The notes: generated from the letters alone by a model not told the origin. 19,903 nucleotides of DNA from JAIPAH01 sp964345255 (GCA_964345255.1 CAYFQK010000030.1:1-19903), one strand, 5' to 3'; shown: positions 1 through 7,611, counted from the stretch's first letter. Program-made: numbers and translations.

Positions 1-118
1 TTTTTCCGTTTTTCAGCCTCTGTATATTTTATCGTTTTTATCATAACTTGTTTTCAACTTTTATTATTTATTCCTCTAATTGCCTTCTTTAAAATTGTTG
101 TGAAATGATTCGATGATG

Positions 119-260
119 TAAAATCCCAAATCCCAATATTCAAATAGCAGATAAGCTCCAAAACCCAATAATTCAATTTAATGAATCCAATTTCATTTTG
201 ATATTGGAATTGGGATATTGGTTATTTTTTGTGATTTGGTGCTTGATATTTGAAATTTAA
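119..260. repeat. Long imperfect AT-rich inverted repeat
   Basis: The left arm is made of units such as AAATCCCAAATCCCAATATT. The right arm, read on the opposite strand, gives a similar series (AAATTTCAAATATCAAG followed by CCAATATCCCAATTCCAATA). The whole is a roughly 140-bp degenerate palindrome centred near 190. It has no coding potential. It resembles the short 'CCAAAT/CCCAAT' interspersed palindromes that occur between genes in some Bacteroidota, but that likeness is from memory and would need a genome-wide comparison. Confidence 0.5.
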
Positions 261-341
261 AAAACAGCCGGGAGCACTTATCCTTCCTACTCCAAATCAT
301 TCGTGCATCTACTCCTCGTATCATTCCGCACGTGCTCCCGG
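260..341 (-). terminator. Long-loop hairpin terminator of the rrf2-hcp operon
   Basis: A perfect 10-bp inverted repeat, CCGGGAGCAC at 268-277 and GTGCTCCCGG at 332-341, flanks a 54-nt loop. Read on the minus strand the stem starts 15 nt after the hcp stop codon and is followed by CTGTTTTTT, which is the layout of an intrinsic terminator. The loop is far longer than normal and contains a duplicated element at 287-302 and 309-326, so it may also be a stable 3' RNA element. Confidence 0.6.
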
Positions 342-355
342 TAAGTTATCTATGT

Positions 356-2023
356 TTACTGAGCCATGAACATTTCCACATCTTCTTTTGGTTCGCCGAT
401 TCCGGCAATGCCAAACTTGTCAACCAATACATTGGCTACGTTGGGTGACAGGAAGGCCGGCAATGTCGGGCCAAGGTGAATGTCCTTTACACCAAGGTAA
501 AGCAGCGCCAGCAATACAATCACTGCCTTCTGCTCGTACCATGCGATGTTGTATGCAATCGGCAGATCGTTGATGTCATTCAGCTCAAAAACTTCCTTCA
601 GCTTCATGGCGATAATCGCCAGTGAATAGGAATCATTACACTGTCCGGCATCCAGTACGCGCGGGATGCCACCAATATCACCAAGATTCAGCTTGTTGTA
701 ACGGTATTTGGCGCAGCCTGCCGTAAGAATGACTGTATCCTGCGGAAGCTCATTGGCGAATTCAGTGTAGTATTCACGTGACTTCATACGACCATCGCAA
801 CCTGCCATGACAAAAAACTTGCGAATAGCTCCGTTCTTCACTGCATCCACTACTTTGTCGGCCAGCTGCATTACCTGGTTGTGTGCAAATCCACCCACGA
901 TTTCACCCTTTTCGATTTCCTGTGGTGGGTCGCACTTTGTAGCGTGCTCGATGATTTGAGAGAAATCCTTCATCCCGTCACCATTCCTTGCCGGGATGTG
1001 AGTAGCTCCATCCAGTCCGGAGGCTCCGGTGGTGTAAATGCGATCCTTGTAGGTGGCATTTTTTCTTGGCGGTACGATACAGTTTGTTGTAAATAAAATC
1101 GGGCCATTGAAAGATTCAAACTCCTCTTTTTGCTTCCACCATGAATTGCCGTAATTACCTACGAAATGGTCGTATTTTTTGAATGCAGGATAGTAATTGG
1201 CCGGCAGCATTTCGCTGTGGGTGTAGACATCCACGCCGGTTCCCTCGGTTTGCTTGAGCAGATCCTCCATGTCCCGCAGGTCGTGTCCACTGATAAGGAT
1301 GGCCGGGTTGTTTCTGACACCAAGATTTACTTTTGTCATTTCCGGATTACCATAACGGCTGGTGTTTGCCTGGTCGAGCAATGCCATCACATCCACACCG
1401 TATTTTCCGGTTTCCAGTGTGAGATTTACCAAATCATCGGCTGAGAGAGAATCATTCAATGTGTCAGCAAGAGCTTTCTGCATGAAAGCATAAATTTCTT
1501 CTTTTTTATGATCAAGGTTGTAAGCATGGTCAGCATAAGCTGCTATTCCCTTTACACCGTAGGTTACAAGTTCGCGAAGCGAACGTACATCCTCGTTTTC
1601 GGTTTCAAGCGGACCAATCTTCTCAGCTTCAGCTTTTACTTCAAGCTCTTCGTCGGTTTTGCCTTTCCAGGTACAGGCATCTTTTAATTCCTCATCTTTG
1701 AAAGAGATACCGTTCTCTTCTAGCTTTTGGCGCAATTGATCCCTTACCTCAAAAGCCCGGTAAACTCTTTTACGTATGGCTTCTTTGTCGAAATTCGCAT
1801 TGGTAATGGTTGAGAAAAGGCCATCCATTACAAAGTGGTTCGTGTGGTCGTCCACCTGCATGTTGTTTTTTCGCATTTCATTGGCAAAAAATGAAACGCC
1901 TTTAATTACGTGCATTAAAAGGTCCATCATGTTGGCTGTATCATCGGTTTTTCCGCATACGCCTTTTATGGTACATCCAACATTTTTTGCTGACTCCTGG
2001 CATTGGAAACAAAACATACTCAT
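356..2023 (-). CDS. hcp: Hybrid cluster protein (hydroxylamine reductase / NO-stress protein), class I
   Basis: 555 aa, the usual length for prismane-family Hcp. The N-terminal cysteines C5, C8, C17 and C23 (Cx2Cx8Cx5C) match the cubane cluster of class I proteins from anaerobes. All expected hybrid-cluster ligands are visible: H247, E271, C315, C409 (persulfide position, in FVMAGCDGR), C437, C462 and E497, followed by K499. They sit at a constant +3 offset from the Desulfovibrio vulgaris protein as I recall its numbering. Such proteins reduce hydroxylamine in vitro and are linked to NO reduction and S-nitrosylation in the cytoplasm. The ATG overlaps the TGA of the upstream Rrf2 gene by 4 nt, so the two are probably translationally coupled. 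No hcr reductase is adjacent; the electron donor is unknown and may be ferredoxin. Confidence 0.96.
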   Translation of the reverse strand: MSMFCFQCQESAKNVGCTIKGVCGKTDDTANMMDLLMHVIKGVSFFANEMRKNNMQVDDHTNHFVMDGLFSTITNANFDKEAIRKRVYRAFEVRDQLRQKLEENGISFKDEELKDACTWKGKTDEELEVKAEAEKIGPLETENEDVRSLRELVTYGVKGIAAYADHAYNLDHKKEEIYAFMQKALADTLNDSLSADDLVNLTLETGKYGVDVMALLDQANTSRYGNPEMTKVNLGVRNNPAILISGHDLRDMEDLLKQTEGTGVDVYTHSEMLPANYYPAFKKYDHFVGNYGNSWWKQKEEFESFNGPILFTTNCIVPPRKNATYKDRIYTTGASGLDGATHIPARNGDGMKDFSQIIEHATKCDPPQEIEKGEIVGGFAHNQVMQLADKVVDAVKNGAIRKFFVMAGCDGRMKSREYYTEFANELPQDTVILTAGCAKYRYNKLNLGDIGGIPRVLDAGQCNDSYSLAIIAMKLKEVFELNDINDLPIAYNIAWYEQKAVIVLLALLYLGVKDIHLGPTLPAFLSPNVANVLVDKFGIAGIGEPKEDVEMFMAQ

Positions 2024-2448
2024 AATTCTTGTTTTTTTAGTGTTAATTTGGTTTTTAAATCTTGTATTGTCGTATTTTCTAAATAATCTTTAACGTCATT
2101 TTTAACGCGGTCGCCAAGGCCGCCATAGATACATGGGTCGAAAACGCACTCTTCAAAGCACATGTTGCACATCCTTCCGCTAATAGTTCCCTCTATCAAC
2201 TCGTAAATTTCAAGGAGATTTATATCCGCCGGGTCTTTGCCAAGCGTGAAACCTCCGCCCGGCCCCCGGGTACTTTTCAGATAACCTCCCTTTACCAGCA
2301 TTTGCATCACTTTAGCCAGGTGATTTTTTGAAAAATCAAATAGTCCGGCAATCTCCACTACATTCATTCTCTTGTCTGTACTGGCTATGATTGCCATGCT
2401 ATGAATGGCAAGCGATGCGGCTTCTGATATGTTAACGATTCGACTCAC
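2020..2448 (-). CDS. Rrf2-family transcriptional regulator, probable Fe-S / NO sensor (NsrR/IscR-like)
   Basis: 142 aa. The N-terminal winged helix-turn-helix is typical of Rrf2 proteins (EIAGLFDFSKNHLAKVMQML, then GYLKSTRGPGGGFTL at about 56-69). The cluster-binding region has four cysteines, C94, C97, C101 and C106; NsrR-type proteins normally use three. The start is GTG at 2446-2448. It gives the expected family N-terminus and no closer ATG exists. The last codons overlap hcp as ATGA. By analogy with NsrR it probably represses this operon and is released by NO or oxidation. This is supported by two dyads over its own promoter (2462-2477 and 2497-2512). Because of the extra cysteine I do not assign it firmly to NsrR or IscR. 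Confidence 0.9.
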   Translation of the reverse strand: MSRIVNISEAASLAIHSMAIIASTDKRMNVVEIAGLFDFSKNHLAKVMQMLVKGGYLKSTRGPGGGFTLGKDPADINLLEIYELIEGTISGRMCNMCFEECVFDPCIYGGLGDRVKNDVKDYLENTTIQDLKTKLTLKKQEL

Positions 2449-2461
2449 GGATTATGTAAAT

Positions 2462-2477
2462 AAGTAACTTAATACTG
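2462..2477. promoter_or_regulatory. Candidate Rrf2 operator, start-site copy
   Basis: AAGTAACTTAATACTG is a dyad with arms AGTA and TACT around six bases. It aligns with the copy at 2497-2512 (shared pattern ArGTAAnnnnAATACy) and covers the predicted start site. It also contains the short perfect palindrome TAAGTAACTTA (2461-2471). Confidence 0.45.
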
Positions 2478-2507
2478 CAAATATATAACAGAAAAAAGGT
2501 AAAGCAA
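2478..2507 (-). promoter_or_regulatory. Bacteroidota-type promoter of the rrf2-hcp operon
   Basis: On the minus strand TATATTTG (2485-2478) matches the Bacteroidota -7 element TAnnTTTG exactly. TTGC (2507-2504) is a plausible -33 element 18 nt upstream. The start point would fall near 2470, giving a leader of about 20 nt before the GTG codon. Confidence 0.55.
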
Positions 2508-2512
2508 TACCT
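2497..2512. promoter_or_regulatory. Candidate Rrf2 operator, -33 copy
   Basis: AGGTAAAGCAATACCT is a perfect 5+6+5 inverted repeat (AGGTA / TACCT) overlying the predicted -33 element. It lies 35 bp from the second copy of the same pattern. Confidence 0.5.
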
Positions 2513-2824
2513 AAATATGGAATAATATTAAAATAACTTGAAAGACAGACATATGGAAGTGTTATTTATTTTAGATTTAAATAGGATAGGTGGTTGAACG
2601 GTAAGTGGTTAATTGGTCCCAGCGAAATATTCACTGCGTGAATTTCTCCCCGTAAAACAAAAAGAAGTTTAGCAGGGCAGGCGGGATAAATTAATTGGTT
2701 TATTGGTAATTGGTTATTTCTTTGTGAAACAAGTTTTTATATCATTAGGTTAGTAAGTTTGTATGTTTTTAAGTTAAGTGATCAAGCAATAAATTTTTAA
2801 CTTGCCTTGATAAAAAAGTAAATC
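2513..2824. other. Intergenic region between divergent rrf2 and lysE-type genes
   Basis: No gene is seen. The right part is low-complexity with reiterated ATTGGTTTATTGGTAATTGG-like units. A small hairpin (TTCAC TGC GTGAA, 2630-2644) sits in an otherwise GC-richer island at about 2616-2690 that may be a dispersed repeat. TAAGTTTG at 2754-2761 matches the -7 consensus for the plus-strand gene, without a clear -33 partner. Confidence 0.4.
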
Positions 2825-3448
2825 ATGTGGGAAGTTTTACAATATGCGGGAGCTGGCCTTCTGCTGGGAAGTATGGCCGGGATTTCGCCCGGGCCTTTAC
2901 TGGCGCTTGTTATCAATCAAAGTTTGAAGTATGGTCGTAAGGAGGGGATAAAAATTTCTTTTACCCCTTTGATTACCGATTTGCCGGCGATTCTGCTCTC
3001 CGTTTTTCTGATTTCAGAGCTGGCCGAGTATAAACCGGTCTTTGGGATTATTTCTTTCCTGGGAGCTGCTTATATCATTTACCTGGGCTACGAGAGCATT
3101 GCTTCGGCAGGTAAAGAAATTTATATGAAGGAGGTTAAAACGAATTCATTGCGAAAAGGCGTTCTCACCAATCTCCTTAACCCGCATCCTTATATGTTCT
3201 GGATTACTGTGGGAACCCCGCTGATGATGAAGGCAAACCAGCTGAGTTTTTTTTCGGCCGCGCTCTTTGTATTGGGTTTTTACCTGACCATTATCGGAGC
3301 CAAGGTTATAATTGCGCTGCTGGCAGATAAATCCCGTTCGTTTTTACAAGGGAAAGCTTATCTCTGGACTCTAAGGATTTTGGGAGCTTTGCTCATAGTG
3401 TTAGCTTTAATTCTTGCCAGGGAAGGATGGAATTATCTGGCATTTTGA
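2825..3448 (+). CDS. LysE/RhtB-family amino-acid or metabolite exporter
   Basis: 207 aa and almost entirely hydrophobic, with about six predicted membrane segments. The family motif GISPGP is at 19-24 and the second conserved block NPHPYMFW at about 119-126 marks the internal repeat. Members export amino acids such as lysine, threonine or homoserine lactones using the proton gradient; the substrate cannot be read from sequence. The ATG has no strong Shine-Dalgarno, which is normal in Bacteroidota. The lipoprotein deacetylase gene starts 50 nt downstream on the same strand, so the two may be co-transcribed, though no functional link is obvious. Confidence 0.88.
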   Translation: MWEVLQYAGAGLLLGSMAGISPGPLLALVINQSLKYGRKEGIKISFTPLITDLPAILLSVFLISELAEYKPVFGIISFLGAAYIIYLGYESIASAGKEIYMKEVKTNSLRKGVLTNLLNPHPYMFWITVGTPLMMKANQLSFFSAALFVLGFYLTIIGAKVIIALLADKSRSFLQGKAYLWTLRILGALLIVLALILAREGWNYLAF

Positions 3449-3498
3449 CTAGATTGCAGTAAACGATTTTAAGAATTCAACCGTTAATAAATAAAAAA

Positions 3499-4512
3499 AT
3501 GAATTTAATCACCAGGTTTCTTATACTTTCAGCAATATTACTTACGGCCTGTGCTCAGGGGCAGGAAGAGGAGGGAAGCATCCCTGTATTCGCCTTTCAT
3601 CGCTTTGGGGATAGCCGGTATCCCAGTACTAACATTGAAATGGAAACTTTTAAAAAGCAGCTTCAATACCTTCAGGAAAACAATTATACCGTTTTGGCAT
3701 TAGGGGAAGCCCTGGAAAGGCTGGATAACGATAATCTTCCGGAAAAGCCCGTGGTGCTGACCGTGGACGATGGTTACAGCTCATTTTATGAAAATGCCTT
3801 CCCGCTTTTGCAGGAATATGGTTACCCGGCTACGATATTTATCAACACTTCCCATGTTGGTGGCAAGGGTTACATGAACTGGGAGCAGCTAAAAAAACTC
3901 GATAAGGCAGGAATTGAGATAGGGAATCACTCTCATGACCATCCACATTTTGTGAATTTTGAAAACCCATCTGAAAAATTTAAGCAGGATGTAACTCAGG
4001 CGCAGAAGCTTTTTAAGACTCACTTAGGATTCAAGCCTGAACTATTCTCCTATCCTTACGGAGAATACACGCAAAATCTTGCCGAAACAGCTAAAAACAT
4101 GGGGTTTAAAGCGGCTACGGCTCAACGTTCAGGAGTGTTAGGCTCTGCCACAAATCGCTATGCCATTCCACGTTTTCCGATGGGAGGCCCGTTTGCTACA
4201 ATGAAAGGGTTTAAATCCAAAATCAAAATGAATCCCCTGGAAGTTGAAATGCTACAACCGGAAAGTACGTTAGATGTTGATGTTGAAGAAGTTAAATTCA
4301 AAATTACAACACCGATTCATGAGTCAACCGTCCAGTGCTTTATTGATGGGAGTAAACAAACGTTGGATAAGAAAGGGGGACACTTTCATGTGCAAATGCC
4401 CTCCTCGGATGATCGCCGAATTCTCATTACCATCACCGCTCAGGGCAAGAAATCAGGAAGCTGGCACTGGTTTAGTTATGTGGTCATTAATAAAGAGGTG
4501 GAGGAAGAGTAG
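3499..4512 (+). CDS. Lipoprotein polysaccharide deacetylase (CE4 / NodB fold, PgaB/IcaB-like)
   Basis: 337 aa. A lipoprotein signal peptide ends in the lipobox LLTAC with C18, placing the protein in the cell envelope. The NodB-type deacetylase core spans about 30-225. It shows motif 1 TVDDGY (88-93, catalytic D90 and metal-ligand D91), motif 2 HSHDH (144-148, metal ligands H144 and H148) and motif 3 FSYPYG (183-188). The HRFGD block near 34 and the YPYG form resemble the PgaB/IcaB branch, which removes N-acetyl groups from poly-beta-1,6-GlcNAc; chitin or peptidoglycan are other possible substrates. About 110 C-terminal residues form an extra, probably beta-sandwich, domain that could bind carbohydrate. 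No exopolysaccharide synthesis genes are nearby. Confidence 0.88.
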   Translation: MNLITRFLILSAILLTACAQGQEEEGSIPVFAFHRFGDSRYPSTNIEMETFKKQLQYLQENNYTVLALGEALERLDNDNLPEKPVVLTVDDGYSSFYENAFPLLQEYGYPATIFINTSHVGGKGYMNWEQLKKLDKAGIEIGNHSHDHPHFVNFENPSEKFKQDVTQAQKLFKTHLGFKPELFSYPYGEYTQNLAETAKNMGFKAATAQRSGVLGSATNRYAIPRFPMGGPFATMKGFKSKIKMNPLEVEMLQPESTLDVDVEEVKFKITTPIHESTVQCFIDGSKQTLDKKGGHFHVQMPSSDDRRILITITAQGKKSGSWHWFSYVVINKEVEEE

Positions 4513-4555
4513 TTGGCCAGTTTGATGTCATGTTTCAAATGCGGAGATTTTCCAA

Positions 4556-4621
4556 GGCTGTCCAAAAAGTCAACCGATTCGATTTTCAGCATGCCCCGGT
4601 AAAAAGGCTTTTTGGATAGCC
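4556..4621. terminator. Inverted repeat between convergent genes (terminator or dispersed repeat)
   Basis: GGCTGTCCAAAAAG (4556-4569) and CTTTTTGGATAGCC (4608-4621) pair over 14 bp with one G-T pair and a 38-nt loop. It lies between the convergent deacetylase and kinase genes, where a bidirectional terminator is expected. No T-run follows either arm, so it could instead be a dispersed palindromic repeat. Confidence 0.5.
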
Positions 4622-4639
4622 TCCGGCTAGTAGTCGTAC

Positions 4640-6574
4640 TTAACGCATAGGTAGGGTAAAGCTGAACGTACTACCTTTACCTTCCTGGCTTTCCACCCAG
4701 ATATCACCACCCTGTTTTTCTACGAATTCTTTGCAAATCATAAGGCCCAACCCGGTGCCTCTTTCATTCCGGGTTCCTTTTTGTTTATAGGCTTGGGTGA
4801 GGTCGAACAGTTTCGGGATATCTTCCTGTTTGATTCCTGTGCCGTTGTCTTTCACCGATATTTTATAGTGGCTATCCTGCTCCTCAGCCTCTACTACTAT
4901 TTTACCCTGGTCGGGAGTAAACTTGAGGGCATTGGAAATCAGGTTTCTAATAACGGTCGAGGTGAGATTATAATCTGCATTAGCCTCTAGTGCAGGATTG
5001 ACGTTAGCAGAAAGTTCTATTTCTTTTTCTTTTGCATTAGATTGCAGAAGGTTAATATTTTCATTTACAATGTTATGGATATTTATTTGCTGAGGTTCGA
5101 ATGAAATAGCTCCGGACTGAGTTCTTGCCCACTCCATCAGATTTTCGAGTAATCTAAGTCCTTCATTGGAGGATTTGTTGAGCTTTTGGATTATTTCCAG
5201 AAGCTCTTCGCGATCATAGTCATCAAAGTCTTCTGAAATTACTTCAGTGTAGGAGACTACTACGCTTATCGGGTTTTTCAAATCATGAGCTATAACCCTG
5301 AATAGCGTGTCTTTGGTATGGTTAACTTCTTTTAGTTCCTTATTCTTATTTGCTATTTCAGCGTTTTTTTGTTGTAAATTTTTATTGAGTTTAGATTTTA
5401 TGTAATTATTCCTGTATAAAAGGAAAATAACTACTATAAGAGCCACAATTCCTGTAATAAAAGCAATTAATTGGTTATTGCGCTTTTTGATCATTACCTC
5501 TTGCAGCTTGTTTTCCTTTTCAAGCGCTTTATTTTCTGATTGTTTCCGTTTAAGGCGGAGATAGGTTATTTTGTTTTCGCGCCGTTTGTTAAATACACTA
5601 TCGCTAAATTTTTTATGGAGAAGATGATAGTTATAGGCGTTTCTGTAATCTCCTTTTTCTGCGTAAGCATCTGCAATAATTTTAGTCACATTTTGTTTGT
5701 CCCATTTAGCATTTACTTCCTTAGCCAACTGATAGCTTTTCAGCCCATATTCAATGCTTTTATCCAGCCGGCCTGTCTTTTTGTAAAGGTCTGCAAGGCC
5801 TGCCATCGCATAACTAATTTCCCACTTGTTGCTATAGCCTTCTGTTTTAATCACTTTTAAGTAGGCGTTTGTGGCTTTAACAAACGATCCCTGGGCCGCA
5901 TAAATATTGCCTATGAGATTAATAATCCGCAATCCTTCTTTATACTTCCCCATTTGTTTTTTTATGGTCCAGCCTTTCTCTGCAAACATCAGGGCGCTGT
6001 CGTATTTATTCATGGAGTAATAAGATATGGCGAGATTAAATAAATAACGTGACTGAGATGCTGAGTCATTAATTGCCCGGCTGATTTGCAATGCTTTTTT
6101 GAAATTGCGAATGGCTTGTCTGTAATGTTCCTGCATATTCTGTATTAAGCCCATGTTATTTAATCCAATACCGATGCCGCGTTGATTATTATTTTTTTCC
6201 CACATTTCCATGGCTTTCATAAAATCGTCCATGGCAAAATCATATTCTCCCTTTATGTAATGTATTCCTCCCATGCCGCTTATGGCTTTTGCAACCTTGT
6301 TGGTTAAATGATTTTTTCTGGCCAACTTTATGGCTTTTTCATAGTAAAATACAGAAGAGTCTGGATTGGAAAAATTTAATGTTTTACCAATTTCAAAAAG
6401 TAAATCAAGTTTCTTATGGACGCTGGTATCTCCCTTTATTTTTTGCCATTTGGTGGTAAGTGAGTCGATATTTTGTGAATGACTTATTAAAGGGATAAAT
6501 ACAAACAGAGCCAATTGCAGAAATAAATCTCTTAAAATAATGTTGGTGATATTTTTAGTTTCATTGTTTCTCAT
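4640..6574 (-). CDS. TPR-containing membrane sensor histidine kinase
   Basis: 644 aa. A hydrophobic N-terminal signal (about 14-34) leads to a periplasmic region of helical TPR-like repeats (about 50-330). A coiled segment and one membrane helix (about 369-387) follow, then a cytoplasmic kinase. The dimerization domain carries the phospho-acceptor H430 in IAHDLKNP. The ATPase domain shows the N box around N548 (NLISNALKF), DNGTGI at 576-581 and GTGLGL at 606-611. This TPR-TM-HisKA-HATPase layout is common in Bacteroidota, where the repeats may sense envelope protein or peptide partners. There is no receiver domain and no response-regulator gene in the window, so it is an orphan whose output is unknown. 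Confidence 0.93.
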   Translation of the reverse strand: MRNNETKNITNIILRDLFLQLALFVFIPLISHSQNIDSLTTKWQKIKGDTSVHKKLDLLFEIGKTLNFSNPDSSVFYYEKAIKLARKNHLTNKVAKAISGMGGIHYIKGEYDFAMDDFMKAMEMWEKNNNQRGIGIGLNNMGLIQNMQEHYRQAIRNFKKALQISRAINDSASQSRYLFNLAISYYSMNKYDSALMFAEKGWTIKKQMGKYKEGLRIINLIGNIYAAQGSFVKATNAYLKVIKTEGYSNKWEISYAMAGLADLYKKTGRLDKSIEYGLKSYQLAKEVNAKWDKQNVTKIIADAYAEKGDYRNAYNYHLLHKKFSDSVFNKRRENKITYLRLKRKQSENKALEKENKLQEVMIKKRNNQLIAFITGIVALIVVIFLLYRNNYIKSKLNKNLQQKNAEIANKNKELKEVNHTKDTLFRVIAHDLKNPISVVVSYTEVISEDFDDYDREELLEIIQKLNKSSNEGLRLLENLMEWARTQSGAISFEPQQINIHNIVNENINLLQSNAKEKEIELSANVNPALEANADYNLTSTVIRNLISNALKFTPDQGKIVVEAEEQDSHYKISVKDNGTGIKQEDIPKLFDLTQAYKQKGTRNERGTGLGLMICKEFVEKQGGDIWVESQEGKGSTFSFTLPMR

Positions 6575-6871
6575 GCCTGTTGCTTTGTGTGAATAGGAGC
6601 CGAAACTTTTAGAGACCTGGTGCAGAAACCTCTAACTGCTTTATTATGCAGTATTTGCGTATCTTTTAGCGATCATTCGATTATTGAAAAGATAAAGGTA
6701 ATAAAAATTTGATATTAGGGTAGAATAAAATAATCCTTACTGTGAGTTCCGGGCTGGCAACTTTAAAGTGTATCTCCCAGCCGTATTGCATCCAGAGCTG
6801 CTGCCTGCAAAGGCATTTCTTGAATAAATCACAACTTTCTAATAACCTGAGGTTAAAAAGAAATGCAAATT
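6575..6871. other. Intergenic region between ftsE and the kinase
   Basis: 297 bp with no gene seen. It should hold the kinase promoter (minus strand), for which I find only a weak -7 match (TACCTTTA), and the 3' end of ftsE transcription. No strong hairpin with a T-run was found. Confidence 0.4.
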
Positions 6872-7558
6872 TTATTGAACCTGATGCTCGGAGTGCTTAA
6901 TTGTTCCATCCTCACATTTTACTGTTTTGGCCGGATATCTGTGAAAGAGCGAATAATCATGTGTAGCCATAAGCACAGCGCGCCCTGTTTTGGAGATGTC
7001 GAATAGGAGTTCCATGATGCCTTCTGAAGTTTCCGGGTCCAGGTTCCCTGTTGGTTCGTCTGCCAGGATAATATCCGGATCATTAAGCAGGGCCCTTGCT
7101 ATCACCACCCGTTGCTGCTCACCACCAGAAAGCTGATGGGGCATTTTATGGGCTTTTGTTTTTAAGTTGACCTTTTCCAGGACATTATCAATACGACTAT
7201 CCATCTCCTCGCGGTTTTTCCAACCTGTAGCTTTTAGCACAAATTCCAGGTTTTTCCTAACAGATCTGTCAGTAAGGAGTTGAAAATCCTGAAAAACTAT
7301 GCCCATGGTTCTTCGTAAATAGGGGATTTCTTTTTTCTTAAGGTTAGAGAGATCATAACCCGATACATAAGCGGTTCCATGATATACCGGGAGCTCTCCG
7401 TAAATGGTTTTCAGCAGACTGCTTTTTCCCGTGCCGGTTTTTCCGATGAGGTAGATAAATTCACCTTTTTTAACCGTAAGGTCTACTTCTTTTAGAACCA
7501 GAAACTGGTTTTGGTAAACGGATAAGTGATTAAGGTCAACGATTACATCCAGGTCCAT
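6872..7558 (-). CDS. ftsE: Cell division ABC-type ATPase FtsE
   Basis: 228 aa, a single ABC nucleotide-binding domain. Walker A is GKTGTGKSS (39-47), the Q-loop glutamine is Q90, the signature is LSGGEQQR (143-150), Walker B is IILADE (163-168) and the switch histidine is H200 in MATHDY. Length and motif wording fit FtsE, the cytoplasmic partner of membrane protein FtsX; together they control peptidoglycan hydrolases during division. No ftsX is adjacent. In Bacteroidota the two genes are often apart, but this means a LolD-type or other exporter ATPase cannot be fully excluded. It lies downstream of the rnf terminator and seems to have its own promoter. Confidence 0.8.
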   Translation of the reverse strand: MDLDVIVDLNHLSVYQNQFLVLKEVDLTVKKGEFIYLIGKTGTGKSSLLKTIYGELPVYHGTAYVSGYDLSNLKKKEIPYLRRTMGIVFQDFQLLTDRSVRKNLEFVLKATGWKNREEMDSRIDNVLEKVNLKTKAHKMPHQLSGGEQQRVVIARALLNDPDIILADEPTGNLDPETSEGIMELLFDISKTGRAVLMATHDYSLFHRYPAKTVKCEDGTIKHSEHQVQ

Positions 7559-7578
7559 AAATGCAGGTTTTAGTGAAT

Positions 7579-7606
7579 CAAAAGTAATAAAAAGTTGGAA
7601 TGCAAA
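7579..7606 (-). promoter_or_regulatory. Candidate promoter of ftsE
   Basis: On the minus strand TTTG (7606-7603) precedes TACTTTTG (7586-7579), an exact TAnnTTTG match, with a 16-nt spacer. The spacer is a little short. It lies between the rnf terminator and the ftsE ATG, which supports separate transcription of ftsE. Confidence 0.45.
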
Positions 7607-7611
7607 GAGAC

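Larger units (their letters stand above)
1..355. other. Non-coding region downstream of hcp
   Basis: No convincing coding sequence is seen. The stretch holds AT-rich sequence, a long imperfect palindrome (about 119-260) and a hairpin terminator with a long loop (about 260-341), both listed separately. A gene may lie to the left of the window, but its end is not visible. Confidence 0.6.

Noticed and set aside
2616..2690. GC-richer island considered as a decayed gene fragment
   Set aside because: Reverse translation contains a stop and only vague similarity to repeated boilerplate sequence; it is too short to support a call.
4274..4525. Small plus-strand reading frame inside the deacetylase gene
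   Set aside because: It overlaps the deacetylase in another frame and has no signal or family features; it is a shadow frame.
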